Source: an uncultured Pseudomonas sp. (GTDB lineage Bacteria > Pseudomonadota > Gammaproteobacteria > Pseudomonadales > Pseudomonadaceae). Taken from it: DNA of 64,000 nt. The notes beneath the pieces were generated by a model, which had not been told where the DNA came from, did no database searches, and was given only the letters and a program-made list of their open reading frames with translations. The stretch covers positions 1-64,000 of the forward strand of contig NZ_CAJYVE010000029.1 of the NCBI RefSeq assembly GCF_913777995.1, in the 5' to 3' direction. The number at the start of each line of letters is the position of its first letter. The first letter of the stretch is position 1. A program made the position numbers and the translations under genes. This document shows positions 41,780 to 50,273 of this stretch, piece by piece.

Positions 41780-42760
41780 TCAGAGGGGTGGGGAGTGCAG
41801 GTGGCGGGCGATGCCGGCCTTGCTGTTCACGCCGAGCTTGGCGTAGATGCCGCGTATGTGATGGCGCACCGTGTTCGGCGCCAGGCCCAGCTCACGCGCA
41901 ATTTCCTTGTAGGTGCTGCCGCCGCCGAAACGCTCGGCCACGTCGGCTTCGCGGGCGCTGAGCTGGTCGAGCACCGGTAGCGGGCTGGCGCAGAGCAGCA
42001 ACAGGTCGCCCACTTGCGTGGAGGTAAGCTGCACCCGGCGGCCCCGGTAGCCTTCCGGGTGCACCTCGGTGGGTAATTGCGGGCCGCTCCACTGCGGCCA
42101 CTCCAGCAGCAGCCGTTGCACGAAACCGTGCTCGGCGTAATGCAGCGTGCCAAAGCGGTCACACACCGCCAGGGCCAGGGTGAGCGGGGTGTCGAGGGTT
42201 TCGCGCAGCGCCACCAGGGCGCGGATCTGGTTGGCGCCTTCGGCGGCCACCAGGTGCGGCATGAGGTGGTCGAGCAGAAAGCGCTCGTGGTCGGTGAAGG
42301 CGGGCGCGCCAATGGCGCGGTACAGGGTCAGGTGTACGCGCAGCTGGGTTTGCGGGTCGATGTGGATGATGCACAGGAACTGCCCGAAACCATGCCGGCG
42401 CGCCAGCCACTTGAGCCCGGGCGTTGAATCGGCAGCCTGGCTGTCGACCAGCACCGAGCGTGACGGCTGGGCGTGGGTGAGGGCCACGGTGGGGTCCTGC
42501 TCGCGGATCGACTGCCAGTCCGCCACGTACTGCGCCGGCAGGCCGAACACGTAACTGCTGTGCTCATCGGGCAGACCTTCCACCACCGCCGCACGACCCC
42601 ACCAGGCCTTGTCGAAGGCGATCAGGGCCTGGAGCTGCTGCAGGGCATGCTGATGGAAACCGGCCAGCGGCTGGTCCTGGGCGAGGCGCTGAAGTTCGAG
42701 GATCAGCCTGTTGAAAGTGCTGAAACTGAGCGAGACAAGGCGTGCGTCGTTGGGGCTCAT
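41780..42760 (-). CDS. LuxR-family transcriptional regulator
   Basis: The 326-aa protein has a C-terminal LuxR HTH (LSAREADVAERFGGGSTYKEIARELGLAPNTVRHHIRGIYAKLGVNSKAGIARHL, about 264-319). The N-terminal ~250 residues are not an AHL domain that I recognise; HLTLYRAIGAPAFTDHERFLLDHLMPHLVAA is a helical GAF-like segment seen in many solitary LuxR proteins. It lies 89 bp upstream of the outer-membrane protein gene on the same strand and is the probable activator of the OMP-MFS-deacetylase operon. Confidence 0.88.
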   Translation of the reverse strand: MSPNDARLVSLSFSTFNRLILELQRLAQDQPLAGFHQHALQQLQALIAFDKAWWGRAAVVEGLPDEHSSYVFGLPAQYVADWQSIREQDPTVALTHAQPSRSVLVDSQAADSTPGLKWLARRHGFGQFLCIIHIDPQTQLRVHLTLYRAIGAPAFTDHERFLLDHLMPHLVAAEGANQIRALVALRETLDTPLTLALAVCDRFGTLHYAEHGFVQRLLLEWPQWSGPQLPTEVHPEGYRGRRVQLTSTQVGDLLLLCASPLPVLDQLSAREADVAERFGGGSTYKEIARELGLAPNTVRHHIRGIYAKLGVNSKAGIARHLHSPPL

Positions 42761-43085
42761 GGGGCGAATACCTGGCTGCGACTTTGTTTTTATTGTTCGA
42801 GCTGTTTTCAGCTCTCAGTCATCAGTGGGCGGCCGGAGTGGGCAGGGCCTGGTGCCGAGTATGTGGCATCCATGAGGGGGCGGCCATCCTGCAGATGCAG
42901 GATGGGCGGCGCGGCTCGGCGGTTTCACGGCTGTTGCGCAGCGCGCGGAACCGCGGGCAACGCTGTGTGTCAGAGCGATAGCTTGGTGCCACTATTTGCG
43001 CGACAGGACACTGATTCGCGATGGCTGGCACCTCGTTCGCGCCATGGACAGGGCCGCCCCCATACCTCCCAGAGTACCCCCCAAG
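42761..43085. promoter_or_regulatory. 325-bp divergent region with a perfect 9-bp dyad
   Basis: No gene is supported between luxR and the PAS-MCP gene. CCATCCTGC AGAT GCAGGATGG (42884-42905) is a perfect dyad with 9-bp arms and a 4-bp centre, a candidate regulator site or hairpin. A T-rich stretch (TTTGTTTTTATTG, 42784-42796) lies near the luxR start. Confidence 0.45.
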
Positions 43086-44390
43086 ATGCTTCCACTATTT
43101 CGCCCACGCGGCGAACGCCAGGCCCTCGACCAACTCATCGACAGCATCACCGCCAGCGGCGGCAACCAGGTCCGGGAAGGTGCCGGCTGGGCGCTGGTCC
43201 GCGAGGCCTGGACCGGCCAGGCACAGCAAGCCGCGCTGGACAAAGCGCGCATTCTGGAGCTGGAGCGCGAACTGGAAACCGCTCGCAATCTGCTGGCCGA
43301 GGCCGATGCGTCGGCCAGCGCCGCTGCTACGCGCTTCGACCTGGTCAATCGCGCCTCCAGCGAAGGGCTGTGGGACATGGAAGTGGTGGCTGGCGACCCG
43401 GTGAACCCGCGCAACCGCTTCTGGTGGTCGCCGCAGATGCGCGCGATGCTGGGTTTTCGCGACGAGCAGGATTTCCCCAACGTCCTGGCCAGTTGGGCTG
43501 ACCGTCTGCACCCGGATGACAAGCAGGCCACCCTCGACGCCTTCGCCCGTCACCTCAATGACAAGACCGGCAACACCCCCTATAAGGTCAAGAACCGCCT
43601 GGCGCTGAAAAACGGCACCTACCGCTGGTTCTACGCCCAGGGCGAAACCCTGCGCGACAGCCGTGGCATGCCGCTGCGGGTGGCCGGTTCGCTGCGTGAC
43701 ATCCATGACGAACTGCAGCGCGCCGAAGAGCACGACGTGATCATCACCCGCTTCGAACTGGCCCGTGAGATGCTCTCCGACGGCCTGTGGGACATGGCGG
43801 TCATCGCCGGAGACCCGGTCAACCCGAGGAACCCCTTCTGGTGGTCACCGCAGTTCCGCCGCCTGCTGGGCTTCGAGACCGTCGAAGAATTCCCCGACGT
43901 GCTGGACAGTTGGGCGTCGCGCCTGCACCCGGAAGACAAGGAGCGCAGCATCGCCGCCTTCCAGGCCCACCTCACCGACCGCAGCGGCAAGACCCCGTTC
44001 GATATCGAGTACCGTCTGAAGATGAAGAGTGGCGAATATCGCTGGTTCCGCGCCCGCGGCCAGACCAGGCGCGATGCCCAGGGCGCGCCGCTGCGTGTGG
44101 TGGGTGCGCTGGTGGACGTTGAGCTGCAGCACCAGCAACAGGCCATGCGCGAAGCCGAGTCGCAGCACCAACGCAGCTTGGAAGCCAACATCGCGCAACT
44201 GACACAGATCGTCACCACCATCCAGAGCATCGCCAGCCAGACCAACCTGCTGGCCCTCAACGCGGCCATCGAAGCCGCCCGCGCTGGCGCGGCCGGGCGG
44301 GGCTTCGCGGTAGTGGCCGACGAAGTGCGCAAACTGGCGACCCGCACCACCGAAGCTACGCAGCAGGCGGCGGACATGATGCGTTCCTGA
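43086..44390 (+). CDS. Soluble PAS-PAS-MCP protein, BdlA-like architecture
   Basis: The 434-aa protein has no TM segment. A short coiled coil (about 45-80) precedes two similar PAS domains (about 85-200 and 205-325), each with GLWDM...[13 protein letters not shown] and a W(S/A)xRLHPxDK motif. The C-terminal chemoreceptor tip is at about 365-425 ([40 protein letters not shown]). It ends soon after the tip at DMMRS, so the returning methylation helix is almost absent. P. aeruginosa BdlA (biofilm dispersion) has the same order and similar size; orthology is not shown. May sense a cytosolic ligand or redox state. Confidence 0.88.
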   Translation: MLPLFRPRGERQALDQLIDSITASGGNQVREGAGWALVREAWTGQAQQAALDKARILELERELETARNLLAEADASASAAATRFDLVNRASSEGLWDMEVVAGDPVNPRNRFWWSPQMRAMLGFRDEQDFPNVLASWADRLHPDDKQATLDAFARHLNDKTGNTPYKVKNRLALKNGTYRWFYAQGETLRDSRGMPLRVAGSLRDIHDELQRAEEHDVIITRFELAREMLSDGLWDMAVIAGDPVNPRNPFWWSPQFRRLLGFETVEEFPDVLDSWASRLHPEDKERSIAAFQAHLTDRSGKTPFDIEYRLKMKSGEYRWFRARGQTRRDAQGAPLRVVGALVDVELQHQQQAMREAESQHQRSLEANIAQLTQIVTTIQSIASQTNLLALNAAIEAARAGAAGRGFAVVADEVRKLATRTTEATQQAADMMRS

Positions 44391-44434
44391 GGCCAGTGCA
44401 AGGCCTCAGGGGCGCGAGCAGTGGCGGCAGCGGG

Positions 44435-45562
44435 CTAGGCTGGCCGAGTGGGCGCTGGCTGCTCAGCCCGCGCCTGTAAGGCCTGAAGGAATTCCGCTGC
44501 CAGGTGATGCGCCCACGGATAGGCGCTGAAGCCGGCCAGGTACGCGCAATGGCTGCCGCGTGAGGTGACCGCCAGCAGCGTGCGCGGCATGCGCGCCATG
44601 GCCTCTTGGTGATCCTGCACGTTGTCCAGTACGCAGACCGGGTCGTCTTCGGCATTGAGCACCAGCAGCGGGATGCTGACGTTGGTCATCACCGATATCG
44701 GGTTGCAGTGCTCAAGAAAGGCCTGATGGCTGGGGTAACCCGCGCATTCGTACAGGTGCTGGTGAAATTCATCCAGGCTCTGCGCATTCTCCAGGGCGGC
44801 AAAGCTCGGCAGGTGCGCCAGGGTCTCGCGGTTCGGGGTAACGAACTGGCGCACCAGCTTTCGCGCCATCAGCCGGGTGAAGGGCGCCCGCGAGCGGGCG
44901 AAGGCAACGCTGATGTCATAGCCCGGGCAATAGGCGAAGGCGCCACGCAGCGGGGTGTCGGCGCCCTGTTCGCCGAGGTAGCGGATCAGCAGGCCGGTGC
45001 CGGCCGAGATACCGGCAGCGTAGAGCGTGGAGTGCGGGTAGCGCTCGCTGACCACGCGCAGTTGCTCGCGCAGGTCGTCGCTGTCGCCCATGGTGTTGAA
45101 CCTGGCGCTGGTCAGCGGCAGGGTGCCATGGCCGCGCCGCTCACAGAACACCACGCGCCAGCCGGTCAGCCGCTGCAGGTCGCCGACGAAGCCGCGCATG
45201 CTGTGCGGTGAACCGGTGATGGTGTGCAGCACCACCAGGGTCGGCACTTGCGGCGGCAATTGCGCACCCAGCCAATGCAGCGCCGTGGTGCCGCCATCGG
45301 CCATGCGCAGGGTGTCGGTGCGGTCGTACTGCAGGCGCGGCGCGAAGGCTTTCTTCAGCCCCAGGCCCAGCAGCTGCAAGTGGCCGTTGAACAGCCAGGG
45401 CGTGACCCAGAAGCGTCGGCGCAGGCGGGGCAACTCGGCAAGCAGCTGCCGGTTTTCCGGGTTGGGCTGATAGACCAGCTGTGGCTTACGCGCCGCCGTG
45501 CGCAGGTAGTGGATCACCAGCCCGACAGCCAGCAGGGTAACGACGAGGGTCCAGAACGACAT
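44435..45562 (-). CDS. Alpha/beta hydrolase, YheT/ABHD-like
   Basis: The 375-aa hydrolase has an N-terminal membrane anchor (MSFWTLVVTLLAVGLVIHYL, residues 1-20). The core has NGHLQLLG (about 59-66), the nucleophile elbow with Ser186 in AAGISAGTG, the acid region LNAEDDPV and a His in SRGSHCAYLAGF. NGHLQT-type motifs and this His context mark the YheT/ABHD1-3 group of esterases. The ATG at 45562 is supported by the anchor; upstream frame to 45751 is rejected. A 10-bp perfect hairpin (45590-45614) lies in its leader. Substrate unknown. Confidence 0.85.
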   Translation of the reverse strand: MSFWTLVVTLLAVGLVIHYLRTAARKPQLVYQPNPENRQLLAELPRLRRRFWVTPWLFNGHLQLLGLGLKKAFAPRLQYDRTDTLRMADGGTTALHWLGAQLPPQVPTLVVLHTITGSPHSMRGFVGDLQRLTGWRVVFCERRGHGTLPLTSARFNTMGDSDDLREQLRVVSERYPHSTLYAAGISAGTGLLIRYLGEQGADTPLRGAFAYCPGYDISVAFARSRAPFTRLMARKLVRQFVTPNRETLAHLPSFAALENAQSLDEFHQHLYECAGYPSHQAFLEHCNPISVMTNVSIPLLVLNAEDDPVCVLDNVQDHQEAMARMPRTLLAVTSRGSHCAYLAGFSAYPWAHHLAAEFLQALQARAEQPAPTRPA

Positions 45563-45589
45563 GAAAGGTCCTTGAAACAGAGAGCGGCC

Positions 45590-45614
45590 AGCGGTGCAGC
45601 ATACCTGCACCGCT
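45590..45614. other. Perfect 10-bp hairpin in the hydrolase leader
   Basis: AGCGGTGCAG, loop CATAC, CTGCACCGCT (45590-45599 with 45605-45614) lies 28 bp upstream of the hydrolase start. No T tract. It could be an operator or an mRNA leader structure. The rest of the gap to 45854 shows nothing recognisable apart from the AAAGGAG before the next gene. Confidence 0.45.
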
Positions 45615-45854
45615 TGAGGCAGGACTACGGTATCGCTGCCGGGCGAGGCCACGCGGGACCCGTCTGACCCGGCCCTGCCTTCAGGTGTATGAACGACGGG
45701 GCGTGCAACAGAGTCGCCGTTGGCCTCGCCCCCCTGGCCTGTCGACGCCACGCCGAGATGTCCGCTCGTCGATCACTCCCGCACTTCTGCCTGGCGCGCT
45801 GCCTCTGACCTTCAAGCACGCAGATTTCCTGCGGTGTAGAAAAGGAGCGTAGCC

Positions 45855-46109
45855 ATGGTGAACGAAAACAACGGCCCGGACGCCGCCTACCCTGGCCCGG
45901 CAGAGCAAGCACCGGACACCCCTGAAAGCCCCACCCCCGGCGTCGACCGCGCGCCTTCCGAACCCCAGCAGGGCCAGGAGCACGAGCCCGATGGCGAGCG
46001 GCCGGTGGACTGGAACCCGCCACCGGGCAACCCCGGCTCCGACCAGGACGCCCAGACCCGGCGCGACAATGGCGGGGCGAAGACCGACAGCCTGATCGAC
46101 GCGGAGTAG
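45855..46109 (+). CDS. Small acidic Pro/Asp-rich protein (hypothetical)
   Basis: The 84-aa protein MVNENNGPDAAYPGPAEQAP... is very hydrophilic, rich in Pro, Asp, Glu, Gly and Gln, with no hydrophobic core; likely disordered. AAAGGAG sits 7 nt before the ATG, supporting a real gene. The stop overlaps the GGAG of the next small gene. Such proteins are common as stress-induced hypotheticals in Pseudomonas; no function can be given. Confidence 0.7.
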   Translation: MVNENNGPDAAYPGPAEQAPDTPESPTPGVDRAPSEPQQGQEHEPDGERPVDWNPPPGNPGSDQDAQTRRDNGGAKTDSLIDAE

Positions 46110-46114
46110 CGAGC

Positions 46115-46285
46115 ATGCACAGCGATGAACAGCGTGGGGGCCAGCCTGGCGCGGAAGACGACAGCGTTGCCGGGCAAGACCAGCCGCCCGAAAAGCCCGA
46201 CAAGGACGCCGGGCATGACGGCCCGCACCCCAGCCAATACCCCAACTCGCTGCCGCCTTCGCACTATGCGGATGAGGACGAGTGA
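46115..46285 (+). CDS. Second small acidic hydrophilic protein (56 aa)
   Basis: An ATG 5 bp after the previous stop opens 56 codons: MHSDEQRGGQPGAEDDSVAG ... SLPPSHYADEDE. GCGGAG of the previous gene's end serves as ribosome binding site. Composition (Asp, Glu, Gln, Gly, Pro) is like the upstream protein, so the two probably form a two-gene operon of related disordered proteins. Function unknown. Confidence 0.6.
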   Translation: MHSDEQRGGQPGAEDDSVAGQDQPPEKPDKDAGHDGPHPSQYPNSLPPSHYADEDE

Positions 46286-46346
46286 GGCTGACTCGCCCGC
46301 CTTCACGAGAAAAACGCTAGAAGGTGGTGGGTGACCCCCGGACCTG

Positions 46347-46430
46347 TTGGCGAGCTTGCTCGAGAAAAGCGGGCAACGCCGCTTTATCCGCTGTGAACGT
46401 AACGCCGCCTTCGCGAGCAAGCTCGCTCCC
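46347..46430. repeat. REPIN copy
   Basis: Arms TTGGCGAGCTTGCTCGA (46348-46364) and TCGCGAGCAAGCTCGCTCC (46411-46429) are inverted. The inner part contains CCGCTGTGAACGTAACGCCG, matching the inner part of the REPIN at 30212. Confidence 0.8.
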
Positions 46431-46482
46431 ACACCTACCCCCTAAACGCAATATCGTTCGATTAAACGCTGCCCAGCTGTTG

Positions 46483-46569
46483 TGGGAGCGAGCTTGCTCG
46501 CGAAGAGGCCGACAAAGTCACCTCATTGGTGGTGAACATGACGCCGCCTTCGCGAGCAAGTTCGCTCCA
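46483..46569. repeat. REPIN copy
   Basis: Arms TGGGAGCGAGCTTGCTCGCG and CGCGAGCAAGTTCGCTCCA are inverted across 87 bp. The inner part ends GGTGAACATGACGCCGCCTT, a diverged version of the shared spacer. It is the second of two in tandem, 53 bp after the first, between the small acidic genes and yejF. Confidence 0.85.
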
Positions 46570-46594
46570 GCGGTCTAATCGACGAGCAGTGGGC

Positions 46595-48181
46595 CTAGCT
46601 GGCAAACACCAACCCCGAGGAGCGCAGCAGTTCCTGGGTGTAGGGCTGTTGCGGTGCGGCGAAGATCTCGCGGGATGCGCCCTGTTCGACCACCTTGCCG
46701 TCCTTGATGACGATCAGGTCATGCGCCAGGGCGTGCACCACGGCCAGGTCGTGGCTGATGAACAGGTAGGTCAGCCCATGGCGAATCTGCAGGTCGCGCA
46801 GCAGGGCGACAATCTGCTTCTGCACGGTGCGGTCCAGCGCCGAGGTGGGTTCATCGAGCAGGATCAGCTCCGGCTCCAGCACCAGCGCGCGTGCGATGGA
46901 AATGCGCTGGCGCTGGCCGCCGGAAAACTCGTGGGGGTAGCGGTGGCGGCTGGCCGGGTCCAGGCCCACTTCGCCCAGCACGCGAATCACCGTTTGTTCA
47001 CGCTCGGTGGGTGTGCCGATGCCGTGGGTGACCAGGCCTTCGGCAATGATCTGCGCCACGGTCAAGCGCGGGCTGAGGCTGCCGAACGGGTCCTGGAACA
47101 CCACTTGCAGCCGACGCCGCAGCGGGCGCATCAGGTGCTGGCTGTGCAGGCTCAGTTCCTTGGTGCCAAAGCGAATGCTGCCCTCGGAGTCGATCAGGCG
47201 CAGGATGGCCTGGCCGAGCGTCGACTTGCCCGACCCCGACTCGCCGACGATGCCCAGGGTCTTGCCCTTGAGCAGCTCGAAGCTCACCCCGTCCACGGCC
47301 TTCACGTATTGCGGTTCGCGCTTGAACCACGCCTTGCCCAAGGGAAACCAGACCTTCAGGTCTTGCACCGACAGCAGGGTGTTGGTGTGCGGTGAGGCCA
47401 CCGGTTCGCCGTCGGGCTCGGCATTGATCAGCATTCGGCTGTAGGGATGCTGCGGGCTGTCGAACAGGCTCTGGCAGTCGGCCTGCTCGACGATCTCGCC
47501 TTGGCGCATCACGCACACGCGCTGCGCGATGCGGCGCACCAGATTGAGGTCGTGGCTGATCAGCAGCAGCGACATGTTCAGGCGCTGCTGCAACGACTTG
47601 AGCAGTTCGAGGATCTTCACCTGCACGGTGACGTCCAGTGCGGTGGTGGGTTCGTCGGCGATCAGCAGGTCGGGTTCGTTGGCCAGGGCCATGGCAATCA
47701 TGACCCGCTGGCGCTGCCCGCCTGACAGCTGGTGCGGGTAGGCCTTCATCCGCGCCTGCGGATCGCGGATGCCCACCAGTTCCAGCAGTTCCAGGGTGCG
47801 CTGCCGGGCCGCCTTGCCCTTGAGGCCCTTGTGGGTGACGAGGATTTCACCGATCTGCTTTTCCACCCTGTGCAGCGGGTTGAGCGAGCTCATGGGCTCC
47901 TGGAAGATCATCGCCACGCGATTGCCGCGCAGGCTGCGCAGTTGTTTGTCGCTGGCGCTGACCAGGTCGAGCCCGTCGTAGCGAATCGAGCCCTGGGTGC
48001 TGACGTGCTTGGCCGGCAGCAGGCGCAGGATCGAATGCGCGGTGACCGACTTGCCCGAGCCGGACTCACCCACCAGCGCCAGGCATTCGCCGCGGCGGAT
48101 GTCGAGGCTGACCCCGTGCACCACTTCACGGCCGTTGAAGGCGACGCGCAGGTCGCGGATTTCAATCAGGTTGTCTTGCAT
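46595..48181 (-). CDS. yejF: Peptide/microcin C-type ABC transporter, fused ATP-binding subunit
   Basis: The 528-aa protein carries two ABC ATPase domains. First: Walker [12 protein letters not shown] (about 38-48), signature LSGGQRQR, Walker [13 protein letters not shown]. Second: [11 protein letters not shown] (about 319-329), [20 protein letters not shown]. The fused form is typical of YejF. It energises the YejB/YejE channel for oligopeptides and, in other bacteria, microcin C-like compounds. One base separates its start from the yejE stop. Confidence 0.94.
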   Translation of the reverse strand: MQDNLIEIRDLRVAFNGREVVHGVSLDIRRGECLALVGESGSGKSVTAHSILRLLPAKHVSTQGSIRYDGLDLVSASDKQLRSLRGNRVAMIFQEPMSSLNPLHRVEKQIGEILVTHKGLKGKAARQRTLELLELVGIRDPQARMKAYPHQLSGGQRQRVMIAMALANEPDLLIADEPTTALDVTVQVKILELLKSLQQRLNMSLLLISHDLNLVRRIAQRVCVMRQGEIVEQADCQSLFDSPQHPYSRMLINAEPDGEPVASPHTNTLLSVQDLKVWFPLGKAWFKREPQYVKAVDGVSFELLKGKTLGIVGESGSGKSTLGQAILRLIDSEGSIRFGTKELSLHSQHLMRPLRRRLQVVFQDPFGSLSPRLTVAQIIAEGLVTHGIGTPTEREQTVIRVLGEVGLDPASRHRYPHEFSGGQRQRISIARALVLEPELILLDEPTSALDRTVQKQIVALLRDLQIRHGLTYLFISHDLAVVHALAHDLIVIKDGKVVEQGASREIFAAPQQPYTQELLRSSGLVFAS

Positions 48182-48182
48182 G

Positions 48183-49205
48183 TCAGCTCCGAGGGTCGAA
48201 GGCGTCGCGGCAGGCTTCGCCGATGAACACCAGCAGCGACAGGATCAGCGCCAGCGCCACAAAGGCCGTCAGCCCCAGCCACGGCGCCTGCAGGTTGCGC
48301 TTGGCCTCGCCGATCAGTTCGCCCAGCGAAGCGCTGCCGGCCGGCATGCCGAAGCCGAGAAAGTCCAGGGCGGTGAGGGTGGCGATGGCGCCGGTGACGA
48401 TGAACGGCAGGTAGGTAAGGGTGCTGGTCATGGCGTTGGGCAGAATGTGCCGCCACATCAGTGCCGCATCGGTCAGGCCCAGGGCTCGCGCGGCCTTGAC
48501 GTACTCCAGGTTGCGCCCGCGCAGGAACTCGGCGCGCACCACGTCGACCAGCGCCAGCCAGGAGAACAGCGCCATGATGCCCAGCAGCCACCAGAAGTTG
48601 GGCGAGACGAAGCCGGAGAGGATGATCAGCAGGTACAACAGCGGCAGCCCCGACCAGATTTCCTGGACGCGCTGGCCGAGCAGATCGGTCATGCCGCCGT
48701 AGTAGCCCTGGATTGCCCCGGCGCAGATGCCGATCAGGGTGCTGATGGCGGTGAGCAACAGCCCGAACAGAATGGAAATTCGCGCACCGAACAGCACCCG
48801 TGCCAGCACGTCACGCGCCTGCTCGTCGGTGCCCAGCCAGTTGCGGGCATCCGGCGGGCTGGGCGAGGGCGCGTCCAGGTCGTAGTTGATGGTGTCGTAG
48901 CTGAAAGGAATGGGCGCGAACAGCATCCAGCCCTGCTTCGCCGCAATCAGCTGGCGCACATAGTCGCTGGCGTAGTCCGGCTCGAAGGGCAGTTCACCGC
49001 CAAAGTCGGTTTCCAGGTAGGTGTGCAGCGCCGGGTAATACAGCGCGCCGTCGTAGCTGAGCAGCAGCGGCTTGTCGTTGGCGATCAGCTCGCCGCACAG
49101 GCACACCAGCAGCAGGCCGATGAAGATCCACAACGACCACCAGCCGCGCCGGTTGGCCTTGAACAGCGCCATGCGTCGCTGGCTCTGGGGAGAGAACTCG
49201 AACAT
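48183..49205 (-). CDS. yejE: Peptide ABC transporter permease YejE
   Basis: The 340-aa permease has an N-terminal TM (GWWSLWIFIGLLLVCLCGELIAN, about 21-43), a long periplasmic loop, and five TMs in the second half. The EAA loop appears as EYVKAARALGLTDAALMWRHILPNAM (about 232-257). NWLGTDEQARDVLARVLFGARIS is typical of DppC/OppC-type proteins. The ATG at 49205-49203 overlaps the yejB stop (TGATG), so translation is coupled; the frame extending to 49997 is the yejB shadow. Confidence 0.93.
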   Translation of the reverse strand: MFEFSPQSQRRMALFKANRRGWWSLWIFIGLLLVCLCGELIANDKPLLLSYDGALYYPALHTYLETDFGGELPFEPDYASDYVRQLIAAKQGWMLFAPIPFSYDTINYDLDAPSPSPPDARNWLGTDEQARDVLARVLFGARISILFGLLLTAISTLIGICAGAIQGYYGGMTDLLGQRVQEIWSGLPLLYLLIILSGFVSPNFWWLLGIMALFSWLALVDVVRAEFLRGRNLEYVKAARALGLTDAALMWRHILPNAMTSTLTYLPFIVTGAIATLTALDFLGFGMPAGSASLGELIGEAKRNLQAPWLGLTAFVALALILSLLVFIGEACRDAFDPRS

Positions 49206-50272
49206 CAGGCGCTCCTTGCGGAAAAGTCGATGCGCGGGTCGACCAGCGTGTAGCACAGGTCGCCGAGCAGTTTGATCAACAGGCCGAACAGGGTGAACAG
49301 GAACAGCGTGCCGAACACCACCGGGTAATCCCGCGACACGGCGGCCTCGTAGCTCATGCGCCCCAGCCCGTCGAGGCCGAAGATGGTTTCGATCAGCAGC
49401 GAGCCGGCGAAGAACACCTCGATCAGCGCCTGGGGAATGCCGGCCACCACCAGCAGCATGGCGTTGCGGAACACATGCCCGTACAGCACGCGGTGTTCGG
49501 TGAGGCCCTTGGCCCGGGCGGTGACCACGTACTGGCGGCTGATCTCGTTGAGAAAGCTGTTCTTGGTGAGGATGGTCAGGGTGGCGAAACCGCCGATCAC
49601 CAGCGAGGTGACCGGCAACACCAGGTGCCACAGGTAGTCCTTCACCTTGGCCCAGGTGCCGAGGCTGGCGACGTTTTCCGAAAACAGCCCCTGTGCCGGA
49701 AACCAGCTCAGGTAGCTGCCACCGGCGAACACCACGATCAGCAGAATGGCGAACAGAAACGCCGGCGTGGCGTAGCCGATGATCACCAGGGTGCTGCTCC
49801 ACACATCGAACGCGCTGCCATGCCGCACGGCCTTGCGAATGCCCAGGGGTATGGAAATCAGGTAGGTGATCAGCGTCGCCCACAGCCCGAGCGACAGCGA
49901 CACCGGCAGTTTCTGGGCGATCAGTTCGGTGACCGGTGCGCCGCGAAAGAAGCTGGTGCCGAAGTCCAGTTGTGCGTAGTTCTTGAGCATCAGCCACAGG
50001 CGTTCGTGCATCGGCTTGTCGAAGCCGTAATGCGCCTTGATCGCCTCGATCAGCGCCGGGTCCAGGCCACGGGTGCTGCGGCTGGCGGTGCCGCTGGCGG
50101 CCACTTCGCCGCCACCGCCGCCGACGCCGTTGGGGCTGAAGCCCTGGATGCGCGCGATGGCCTGTTCTACCGGCCCGCCGGGCGCGGCCTGCACGATCAT
50201 GAAGTTGACGACGAGAATGGCCAGCAGCGTGGGAATGATCAGCAGCAGGCGTCGAATCACATAAGCCAGCAT
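49205..50272 (-). CDS. yejB: Peptide ABC transporter permease YejB
   Basis: The 355-aa permease begins [37 protein letters not shown], the standard DppB/OppB-type first helix. The EAA loop is [29 protein letters not shown] (about 245-273). A glycine-rich insertion ([13 protein letters not shown]) in the first periplasmic loop is typical of YejB. It starts 1 bp after yejA and overlaps yejE by one base. Confidence 0.94.
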   Translation of the reverse strand: MLAYVIRRLLLIIPTLLAILVVNFMIVQAAPGGPVEQAIARIQGFSPNGVGGGGGEVAASGTASRSTRGLDPALIEAIKAHYGFDKPMHERLWLMLKNYAQLDFGTSFFRGAPVTELIAQKLPVSLSLGLWATLITYLISIPLGIRKAVRHGSAFDVWSSTLVIIGYATPAFLFAILLIVVFAGGSYLSWFPAQGLFSENVASLGTWAKVKDYLWHLVLPVTSLVIGGFATLTILTKNSFLNEISRQYVVTARAKGLTEHRVLYGHVFRNAMLLVVAGIPQALIEVFFAGSLLIETIFGLDGLGRMSYEAAVSRDYPVVFGTLFLFTLFGLLIKLLGDLCYTLVDPRIDFSARSA

Positions 50273-50273
50273 C

